NCBI GenBank assembly: GCA_005804005.1
Contig: SYPI01000229.1
Span: 1-5,028 of the forward strand
Reading direction: 5' to 3'
Length of the DNA stretch: 5,028 nucleotides
Origin: Planctomycetia bacterium
GTDB taxonomy: Bacteria; Planctomycetota; Phycisphaerae; Phycisphaerales; SM1A02
Shown here: positions 1-5,028 of the stretch, one piece after another
Layout of the letters: each line of letters starts with the position of its first letter
Numbering within the stretch: the first letter of the stretch is position 1
Translations under genes and position numbers: made by a program
Notes under the pieces: generated by a model
What the model was told of the DNA's origin: nothing
Database searches by the model: none
Seen by the model: only the letters and a program-made list of their open reading frames with translations

Positions 1-497
1 ATCGAACCGAACGCCTCTCTAACAGTGGCCAGATCGAGCAGCCCTTGGGTCGGGTGTTCGTGGCGACCGTCTCCGGCATTGATCACCGGACAGGCGCAGG
101 TCCGTGCCACCAATTCGGCGCCACCGGAGATGGCACAGCGGACCACGATTGCCGAGACCCCCATTGCCTCGACATTCAGGGCGGTGTCCAGCAGGGATTC
201 ACCCTTGCTGGCGCTCGAGCCACCGGCGGTCAGGTTGACCACTCGCGCGCCAAGCCGCAGTGCGGCCACCTCGAACGAACAGCGGGTGCGGGTGGAGTCC
301 TCAAAGAAGATGTTGGCGACCAGTTTGCCCGCGAGCGACTCGGGGGCCTTGGCGAGCCCGCCAGCCACCGGGAGCAGGCGCGCGGCCGCGTCGAGCAAAC
401 GCACAATCTCACCCCGGGAGAGTCCTTCCATTGCCAGAAAGTCGGCCACGGCGGGGAAGAGGCTAGCAGATGAATCGGGCGAATCTGGCGGCCGCAC
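1..497 (-). CDS. pyrB: Aspartate carbamoyltransferase catalytic chain, N-terminal part (runs off left edge)
   Basis: PyrB transfers the carbamoyl group of carbamoyl phosphate to L-aspartate, giving N-carbamoyl-aspartate, the committed cytosolic step of pyrimidine synthesis. The visible 165 residues cover most of the carbamoyl-phosphate-binding domain. Numbered from the GTG at 497, the phosphate-binding STRTR motif is at 68-72 inside FFEDSTRTRCSFE. The mobile loop SSASKGES at 94-101 carries the conserved Lys (K98), R120 matches the conserved Arg after the central strand, and INAGDG at 139-144 precedes HPTQ at 148-151. The start is uncertain. The GTG at 497 lies 4 bases past the radA stop, and its AAGG is too close to be a good ribosome site. 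A GTG at 449 would begin ADFLAMEGLSRGEI, which matches the usual family N-terminus but also lacks a ribosome site. The gene probably shares a transcript with radA. Family assignment is firm; the distal aspartate domain lies outside the window. One oddity is RCA where RHx is usual after the conserved Arg. Confidence 0.95.
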   Translation of the reverse strand, partial: MRPPDSPDSSASLFPAVADFLAMEGLSRGEIVRLLDAAARLLPVAGGLAKAPESLAGKLVANIFFEDSTRTRCSFEVAALRLGARVVNLTAGGSSASKGESLLDTALNVEAMGVSAIVVRCAISGGAELVARTCACPVINAGDGRHEHPTQGLLDLATVREAFGS

Positions 498-501
498 GCC
501 T

Positions 502-1881
502 TCAGCCCAGCAAGGCAATTGCCGCATCAAGATTGGCAACGCCGATGGTGCAGGAGGCCCGGTCCTTCACGGCGCTGGCCTGCGTGGCCGGGATCACCAC
601 CGAATTGCAGCCGCGGCGCAACGCTTCGGCAACGCGCTGGGGAAGCGCCGGAACGGCGCGGATTTCCCCCGCCAGACCGACTTCGCCCACCAGCGCAACT
701 CCCGGCGCCAAACTGCGACCGAGCATTGATCCGGCGACCGCCACGCACACCGCCAGATCGGCGGCTGGCTCGATGATCCGCAGGCCACCGGCGACGGCGG
801 CGTAGACATCCTGATCTGCCAGTCGCAGGCCAGCGTGCTTTTCCAGCACCGCCACCAGCATGGTGAGGCGCGCGCTGTCGATGCCGCTCGAGCGGCGCTT
901 GGCTGAGCCGAGGAAACCGGTGGCGGTGAGCGCCTGCACCTCGGCAAGTATGCAGCGCGAACCAGCCAGCGTCGGAAACACCACCAGCCCGGGTCTGCCT
1001 TGCGAACCGGGGGCGACAAATGCGCCTTCATCAACCTCGGCCAGACCAGCGCCGGTCATCTCGAAGAGTCCGATCTCGTGCGTGCTGCCGAAGCGATTCT
1101 TCACGGCGCGCACGATTCGGTGGGCATGGTGGCGGTCGCCCTCGAAGTTGAGCACCACATCCACCATGTGCTCGAGGAGCTTGGGGCCGGCCAGATCGCC
1201 TTCCTTGGTGACATGACCGATGATGGTCACAGCACAGCCGCTGCTCTTGGCCAGTTGCACCAGTTCCAGCGCGCAGCGCCGCAACTGGGCGACCGAGCCG
1301 GGAGCAGAATCCAGATCGTGACGCCAAACCATCTGGATGCTGTCGATGACCATCGCCGCGGGCTTCACCTTACGGGCCTGCTCGAGGATTCGCGCCAGAC
1401 TGGACTCGGCCAGAAGAAACAGGTTTTCTCGGCCTGCGCCATGCTCGGGGAGTACGCGTTCGGCTCGCATGCGCACCTGCTGCGCAGACTCTTCGCTGGT
1501 GGCGTAGAGCACGCGGGTACCGCTCTGCGCCAACCGGGCCATGGCCTGAAGCAGAAGCGTGCTCTTGCCGATTCCCGGGTCGCCACCCACCAGCGTGGCG
1601 CTGCCAGCGACCATGCCGCCGCCGAGGCAGCGGTCGAGTTCACTCAACCCAGTCGGCAATCGGTCGACCGCTGAGGCTTCGATTTCAACCAGCGGGCGGG
1701 CGACCTCCCGCGGTGATGAATCGCCGTCTGCTCCGGCAGCCCACCCGGGCTCCGCCTCGGTTCCCTCGTGTGAAAACTGCTCCAGGGCATCCCACGCCCC
1801 ACACTCGGGGCACTTGCCCATCCAGCGCGGTTGAGCCGCGCCGCACTCCCGACAGAGAAACGAAGTCTTGGTGCGGGCCAC
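502..1881 (-). CDS. radA: DNA repair protein RadA (Sms), RecA-like and Lon-like branch-migration ATPase
   Basis: RadA is a cytosolic ATPase that processes recombination intermediates, driving branch migration of D-loops alongside RecA; in E. coli it is also called Sms. The 459-residue product is complete and of normal family length. An N-terminal C4 zinc finger has Cys10, Cys13, Cys24 and Cys27 (CREC...CPEC). A RecA-like core follows, with Walker A GGDPGIGKST at 99-108, Walker B MVIDSIQ at 177-183, GHVTKEGDLAGPK at 222-234 and the RadA-specific KNRFG at 261-265. The C-terminal Lon-protease-like domain (about 295-455) contains GEVGLAGEIR at 399-408; in RadA this domain lacks protease function. 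The GTG at 1881 is chosen because it gives the canonical MARTKTSFLC-type start just before the zinc finger. No Shine-Dalgarno precedes it, and a TAGACT box ends 6 bases upstream, so the message may be leaderless. The intrinsic terminator at 1939-1979 separates radA from the genes upstream; pyrB follows 4 bases downstream. Confidence 0.98.
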   Translation of the reverse strand: MARTKTSFLCRECGAAQPRWMGKCPECGAWDALEQFSHEGTEAEPGWAAGADGDSSPREVARPLVEIEASAVDRLPTGLSELDRCLGGGMVAGSATLVGGDPGIGKSTLLLQAMARLAQSGTRVLYATSEESAQQVRMRAERVLPEHGAGRENLFLLAESSLARILEQARKVKPAAMVIDSIQMVWRHDLDSAPGSVAQLRRCALELVQLAKSSGCAVTIIGHVTKEGDLAGPKLLEHMVDVVLNFEGDRHHAHRIVRAVKNRFGSTHEIGLFEMTGAGLAEVDEGAFVAPGSQGRPGLVVFPTLAGSRCILAEVQALTATGFLGSAKRRSSGIDSARLTMLVAVLEKHAGLRLADQDVYAAVAGGLRIIEPAADLAVCVAVAGSMLGRSLAPGVALVGEVGLAGEIRAVPALPQRVAEALRRGCNSVVIPATQASAVKDRASCTIGVANLDAAIALLG

Positions 1882-1887
1882 GGGGCG

Positions 1888-1893
1888 AGTCTA
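1888..1893 (-). promoter_or_regulatory. Candidate -10 element for a leaderless radA-pyrB transcript
   Basis: On the minus strand TAGACT matches the TAnnnT form of a -10 box. It is followed by CGCCCC and then directly by the GTG of radA. A start 7 bases after the box would put the first transcribed base on the start codon. No good TTGACA-like -35 is visible 16-19 bases upstream and there is no extended TGn. The case rests on position, on the lack of a ribosome-binding site, and on the need for a promoter after the terminator at 1939-1979. A TAnnnT match alone is common by chance. Confidence 0.27.
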
Positions 1894-1938
1894 TCGCTGG
1901 CCAGATCCGTCCCGGCCGGATGGCCGATTCCGCCGATG

Positions 1939-1979
1939 AAAACAGACGCCAGTCGAGTCGGAGGTTCGACCGGCGTCTG
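1939..1979 (-). terminator. Intrinsic terminator after carB-nuoH-small ORF
   Basis: The arms at 1943-1956 and 1966-1979 form a 14-pair stem (minus-strand 5' arm CAGACGCCGGTCGA, 3' arm TCGACTGGCGTCTG) with a 9-base loop at 1957-1965. A run of four T (1942-1939) follows directly on the minus strand. The single non-Watson-Crick position is a G-U pair in minus-strand RNA but an A-C mismatch in plus-strand RNA, so the element is oriented to the minus strand. It lies 84 bases past the stop codon of the small ORF and about 57 bases before radA. It should end the carB-nuoH transcript and insulate radA. The short U tract may reduce efficiency. Confidence 0.88.
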
Positions 1980-2062
1980 CGGGTGACTCGCGGAGGAGTC
2001 CCTTGGCAACAATGTATGCCTCAAGATGGCGCGGGCACAAGTTGGCAGCGGCGAAACTTCGC

Positions 2063-2284
2063 TCAGCGCATGGCGCGCATGTGCGCTGACCAGCGGGCGT
2101 ACTCGAACATTGCGGTGCGCCGCTGGGTCGATGTGGGCCAGCGGGAACGATCGGCGCCGAACGCCGTCTGCATTCGCCACGACCAGTACGCGCCGCGAAT
2201 GCGGAAGCCAGTGGCCAAGCCCAGTTGCAGAAGCGCCAGGCATCCCCGCACTGTTGACCATGCTCGGGCGATCGCCTCGCCCAC
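2063..2284 (-). CDS. Small Arg/Trp-rich protein of unknown function, downstream of nuoH
   Basis: I do not recognise this 73-residue product. It starts with GTG 3 bases after the nuoH stop codon, with a run of six G (2298-2293) 8 bases upstream that could act as a loose Shine-Dalgarno. It ends with TGA 84 bases before the terminator. The composition is striking: 12 Arg, no Lys, 5 Trp (9, 34, 36, 49, 65) and only three acidic residues. Residues 15-27 (CLALLQLGLATGF) are a short hydrophobic or amphipathic stretch, perhaps too short for a membrane helix. The segment GAYWSWRMQTAFG (31-43) looks like a conserved-motif candidate, and the C-terminus (58-73) could be a basic helix. Third codon positions are rich in G/C, as in neighbouring genes, and the competing frames look less protein-like. 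It could be membrane- or nucleic-acid-associated, but no function is claimed. It could also be a chance frame, although its tight fit between nuoH and the terminator argues for a real gene. Confidence 0.62.
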   Translation of the reverse strand: MGEAIARAWSTVRGCLALLQLGLATGFRIRGAYWSWRMQTAFGADRSRWPTSTQRRTAMFEYARWSAHMRAMR

Positions 2285-2287
2285 GGG

Positions 2288-3562
2288 CTACGCCCCCCGC
2301 TCGCCACCCACCGACGGCGCGCTGAAGCGGCTGCCGACCAGTTCCACCCGATGATTCGGGTTGGCTTGGCGCGGCATCAGCGGGTGGATCAGGCCGATGA
2401 TGATGAGGCAGCCGAGTGAGGCCAGCCACATCCAGTCTTGCATGCCGAGGAAAACCATCACAGCCACAGCGCTAAGTGCCAGAATCGCGGTCGGAATCAT
2501 TCCTTCCCAAGCCAGCCGCATCAGTTGGTCAAAGCGGAATCGCGGCAGGGTCCAGCGCACCGCCATGCCCAGTGAAATCATGAAGAGGATTTTGGCCAGC
2601 ACGATGACTACCTGCGCCAACACCAGGGCGATGGAACCGGCGGCGGGCAGTTCCCACCCCGCTGGCAGCAGGCCAGCCACCGGGTCGAGCGACCAGCCGC
2701 CCAAGAACAGCAAGGTGAAGAAGGCCGCGCCGGTGACCATGTGGAAGTACTCGCCCAAGAAGAACATGGCGAAACGCATCGACGAATACTCAGTGTGGTA
2801 TCCACCAACCAGTTCACTCTCAGCTTCGGCCAAGTCGAAAGGCGCGCGGTTCGATTCGGCCAGCATGCAGGTGTAGAAAATGATGGCGGCGATCGGCTGC
2901 TGGATCACATTCCAGGCGGTGCGCTGCTGCTGCTCGATGATGCCGTAGGTGTCGAGCGTGCCGGAGGCCAGCACCACCGCCAGCAGGCAGAGGCCCATTG
3001 GAATCTCGTAGGAGACCATCTGGGCGCTGGCCCGCAGCCCGCCGAGGAATGAGTACTTGCTGCCACTGGCCCAGCCGCCGAGCGCCACACCGTAGACACC
3101 CAGCGCGCCGACGGTCACCAGATAGATGACGCCGACATTCAGTTCCGCGCCGACGATGCGCACCACTTGGCCCTCGCAGCCCAGCAGGGCCGCCAGTCCG
3201 AATGGCAGCGTGTCCATCTGCAGAGCGCCACCGAAGGGAACGATGACGAAGCCGATCATGGCCGGCACCATGATGAACATCGGGGCCAGCGTGAAGAGTG
3301 TGCGCTCGACAGCTGCCGGGGTGTAGTCCTCCTTGAGGAAGAACTTGAGACCGTCGGCGATTGGCTGCAGCAGGCCCGCCGGCCCGACGCGGTTGGGACC
3401 AACGCGGTCCTGCATCCAGGCGCTCAGTTTGCGCTCCAGCATGATCAGGTAGGCGCACCCGATCAGGATCACATGGAGCATGACCACGATCACGATGGCG
3501 TGGACGGCCAGTTGCGCCCAGCCTCCAGTGGAAAGGGGAACCGCCGTGGCGAGAGGCGTCAT
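2288..3562 (-). CDS. nuoH: NADH:quinone oxidoreductase (complex I) subunit H
   Basis: NuoH (ND1 homologue) is the inner-membrane subunit that joins the proton-pumping arm of complex I to the peripheral arm and forms much of the quinone chamber. The 424-residue product has both family signatures: [19 protein letters not shown] at 43-61, leading into [15 protein letters not shown] (65-79), and [20 protein letters not shown] at 235-254, followed by [28 protein letters not shown] (167-186) and [15 protein letters not shown] (338-352) are also typical. Several hydrophobic helices are evident, the first at about 20-40. The ATG at 3562 is preferred over the one at 3574 because it makes an ATGA overlap with the carB stop and has AGGA 11 bases upstream; that AGGA overlaps the 3574 codon. 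The same frame stays open further upstream inside carB but is not protein-like there. The product is about 100 residues longer than many NuoH proteins, from two loop insertions (about 111-138 and 291-312) and an extra C-terminal hydrophobic segment (about 378-395). No other nuo gene is in the window. Confidence 0.97.
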   Translation of the reverse strand: MTPLATAVPLSTGGWAQLAVHAIVIVVMLHVILIGCAYLIMLERKLSAWMQDRVGPNRVGPAGLLQPIADGLKFFLKEDYTPAAVERTLFTLAPMFIMVPAMIGFVIVPFGGALQMDTLPFGLAALLGCEGQVVRIVGAELNVGVIYLVTVGALGVYGVALGGWASGSKYSFLGGLRASAQMVSYEIPMGLCLLAVVLASGTLDTYGIIEQQQRTAWNVIQQPIAAIIFYTCMLAESNRAPFDLAEAESELVGGYHTEYSSMRFAMFFLGEYFHMVTGAAFFTLLFLGGWSLDPVAGLLPAGWELPAAGSIALVLAQVVIVLAKILFMISLGMAVRWTLPRFRFDQLMRLAWEGMIPTAILALSAVAVMVFLGMQDWMWLASLGCLIIIGLIHPLMPRQANPNHRVELVGSRFSAPSVGGERGA

Positions 3563-5028
3563 GAGGCGGCGCATCCTAGCGCGAGCGGAGTTGCGCTCGT
3601 CGAGGGCGCTGGCCCAGTCGGCGCTGGTGATCCGGTTAGCGGCAGTGCCACCGTTGGCGTAGGCGCCGCGGCCCGCGCCGTTGGCCCGGCCGCATCTCGC
3701 GCCAGATGCGGGAAGTAATCCTGCGTGGCGCGGACATCCCACTCGCCCTCCCGCAGCGCAGCGATCGCTTGCACCGCGGCTCTCGCCCCGGCCACCGTGG
3801 TCAGCATCGGCACGCCGTAGCGAGTGGCGTGAGCACGCATTCGCCCCTCATCGGTGCGCGCCCCCTTCTGCGTGGCGGTGTTGATTAGTAGTTTCACTTC
3901 GCCATTGGTGATGGTGTCCAGAATGTTGGGCCGCAGCCCCTCAGCGATCTTGGCGATCGACTGCACACTGACTCCGTGACGCGCTAGGAAATCGGCCGTC
4001 CCGCGCGAAGACAGGACGGTGAATCCCATGGCTTGCAGAGTGCGAGCCAGTTCGACGGCGTGCCCCTTGTCGGCGTCGCGCACCGAGAGGAACACCGAGC
4101 CGCTGGTTGGCAGGAAAACTCCGGCGGCCATCTGCGCCTTGGCGAAAGCCACGGGCAGGCTGCGGTCGGCCCCCATCCCTGCGCCGGTCGAGCGCATCTC
4201 CGGGCCGAGAATCACATCCACGCCGGGGAACTTGGCGAACGGAAACACGCTCTCTTTGACGCTGAAGAAGCCGGTGTCGGGAACCTCGCGGATTCCCAGC
4301 CCTTCCAGACTGGCGCCCATCATCACCTTCGCGGCAATTCGCGGCCAGGCCACACCCTTGGCCTTGCCGACGAACGGCGAGGTGCGCGAGGCACGCGGGT
4401 TCACCTCCAGCAGATAGAGGATGTCGTCCTTGCAGGCCATCTGCACATTCATCAGGCCACGGACCCGCAGGGCGCGGGCCAGACTGCGGGCCTGCTCGCG
4501 CACCCGCTCGATGATTGGGCGAGATAGTGAGTACGGCGGGATGGTGCAGGTCGAGTCGCCAGAGTGGATGCCAGCTTCCTCGATGTGCTCCATGGTGCCG
4601 CAGACCAAGGCGTGCCCGGGAGCCGGAGGCAGTTCCAGTTGTCGAGATCGACTGGCCTCGTCGGGCCGGAAATCGGCCACCACATCGACATCGATCTCGA
4701 TGGCATCGGAGAGAAACCTATCGATCAGCACTGGCCGGTCGGCCAACTCGCTCACATCAACCGCCTCGCTCATGTAGCGCCGCAGGGCGGATTCGTCGAA
4801 GCAGGTTTCCATGCCGCGACCGCCGAGAACATACGAGGGTCGCACCAGCACCGGGTAACCGATGCGCCCGGCGATTGAAACGGCCTGATCGAGGCTGCGG
4901 GCAATGCCGCTGTCTGGTTGGCGCAATCCCAGTTGTTCGACCAGTGCCTTGAAACGATCGCGGTCCTCAGCCAGATCGATGGACTCGATGCCGGTGCCCA
5001 GCAGTGGCACGCCAGCGGCGTGCAGGCC
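3559..5028 (-). CDS. carB: Carbamoyl-phosphate synthase large chain, C-terminal part (runs off right edge)
   Basis: CarB makes carbamoyl phosphate from bicarbonate, ammonia (passed from the CarA glutaminase) and two ATP, feeding pyrimidine and arginine synthesis in the cytosol. The visible 489 residues are roughly the last 40-45% of the protein; the frame is open through the window edge, beginning GLHAAGVPLLGTGIESID. The second ATP-grasp (carbamate kinase) domain shows VRPSYVLGGRGME at about 62-74, MEHIEEAGIHSGDS at 146-159 and the metal/ATP-binding LEVNPRASRT at 207-216. SVKESVFPFAKFPGVD and LGPEMRSTG follow. Residues about 307-440 form the MGS-like C-terminal domain (INTATQKG, RRAHATRYGVP-type segment, then TTVAGARAA), the usual site of allosteric control by nucleotides. 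Two deviations are visible: a longer loop before MEHIEEAG, and a Pro/Ala/Thr-rich tail of about 46 residues after the normal C-terminus. The TGA stop overlaps the nuoH ATG as ATGA, implying co-transcription and translational coupling. Confidence 0.97.
   Translation of the reverse strand, partial: GLHAAGVPLLGTGIESIDLAEDRDRFKALVEQLGLRQPDSGIARSLDQAVSIAGRIGYPVLVRPSYVLGGRGMETCFDESALRRYMSEAVDVSELADRPVLIDRFLSDAIEIDVDVVADFRPDEASRSRQLELPPAPGHALVCGTMEHIEEAGIHSGDSTCTIPPYSLSRPIIERVREQARSLARALRVRGLMNVQMACKDDILYLLEVNPRASRTSPFVGKAKGVAWPRIAAKVMMGASLEGLGIREVPDTGFFSVKESVFPFAKFPGVDVILGPEMRSTGAGMGADRSLPVAFAKAQMAAGVFLPTSGSVFLSVRDADKGHAVELARTLQAMGFTVLSSRGTADFLARHGVSVQSIAKIAEGLRPNILDTITNGEVKLLINTATQKGARTDEGRMRAHATRYGVPMLTTVAGARAAVQAIAALREGEWDVRATQDYFPHLARDAAGPTARAAAPTPTVALPLTGSPAPTGPAPSTSATPLALGCAAS
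3574..3577 (-). promoter_or_regulatory. Ribosome-binding site deciding the nuoH start
   Basis: Minus-strand AGGA lies 11 bases before the ATG at 3562, within the end of carB. It overlaps the first base of the alternative ATG at 3574, so it can only serve the 3562 start. The spacing is on the long side, and re-initiation through the ATGA overlap may matter more than this site. Confidence 0.45.

Noticed and set aside
25..729. Long plus-strand open frame of 234 codons across the pyrB/radA junction
   Set aside because: It runs antisense to pyrB and radA, its product has no recognisable motif and is Arg/Ser/Ala-rich as expected for an off-frame reading of GC-rich DNA, and both opposing genes are certain.
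1000..1674. Plus-strand open frame of 224 codons inside radA
   Set aside because: It is a shadow of radA, which is supported by complete motifs; the His/Gly/Ala-rich product looks like a complementary-frame artefact.
2011..2040. Possible promoter on the minus strand (TTGTGC, 18 bases, TACATT) that would make a short RNA of about 70 bases ending at the terminator
   Set aside because: The boxes match consensus poorly (about 3/6 and 4/6), and such matches are frequent by chance. A small RNA here cannot be supported without transcript data.
2051..2062. Short palindrome GCGAAACTTCGC just after the small gene's stop codon
   Set aside because: The stem is at most four pairs with a tight loop and no T run, too weak to call a terminator or operator.
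1980..2062. Search of the gap between the small gene and the terminator for an attenuator, riboswitch or PyrR-type element
   Set aside because: No conserved riboswitch core or anti-terminator alternative to the strong hairpin could be recognised, and the hairpin lies downstream of a gene end, which fits plain termination.
1891..2307. Minus-strand open frame of 138 codons competing with the 73-residue gene
   Set aside because: It crosses the terminator stem, overlaps the nuoH end, and its composition is typical of a shifted frame; the 73-codon frame fits gene spacing and codon bias better.
1644..2429. Minus-strand open frame of 261 codons spanning the radA start, the intergenic gap and the nuoH end
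   Set aside because: It overlaps two firm genes in another frame, reads straight through the terminator hairpin, and is a low-complexity Pro/Arg/Ser-rich product.
3575..3742. Extension of nuoH to an ATG at 3742, adding 60 residues
   Set aside because: The extra residues lie entirely inside carB, read as Ala/Arg/Gly-rich non-family sequence, and precede the recognisable NuoH start; the ATGA overlap at 3562 is the better start.

Overview
The window is a compact, GC-rich (roughly low-to-mid 60s % by eye) piece of bacterial chromosome. Every gene I can support lies on the minus strand, so transcription runs from right to left. I see no mobile element, CRISPR array, rRNA or tRNA. The many long open frames on the plus strand are antisense shadows of real genes, as expected at this GC content. 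The gene families are housekeeping ones and do not fix the taxon. The frequent GTG starts, weak Shine-Dalgarno sequences, an enlarged NuoH and scattered operon content would fit Planctomycetota (Phycisphaerae-like), but this is a tentative inference from general impression, not a demonstrated assignment.

Layout in transcription order, right to left: (1) 5028-3559, the C-terminal part of carB, the large subunit of carbamoyl-phosphate synthase, running off the right edge. (2) 3562-2288, nuoH, the membrane-anchor subunit H of NADH:quinone oxidoreductase, joined to carB by an ATGA stop/start overlap. (3) 2284-2063, an unrecognised 73-residue Arg/Trp-rich protein starting 3 bases after the nuoH stop codon. 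(4) 1979-1939, a strong intrinsic terminator closing this transcription unit. (5) 1881-502, radA, the RecA-like/Lon-like DNA repair ATPase, starting with GTG and possibly translated from a leaderless message. (6) 497-1, the N-terminal part of pyrB, aspartate carbamoyltransferase, starting just after radA and running off the left edge.

Functionally, CarB and PyrB catalyse consecutive steps of de novo pyrimidine synthesis: carbamoyl phosphate is made, then transferred to aspartate. They sit about 3 kb apart on the same strand but in two different transcription units, with nuoH, a small unknown gene, a terminator and radA between them. The nuoH gene is not beside other nuo genes within this window. 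The enzymes look intact and ordinary in their active-site motifs. I found no convincing evidence of an undescribed multi-gene system. The best novel candidate is the 73-residue gene after nuoH, followed by the detached position of nuoH itself.
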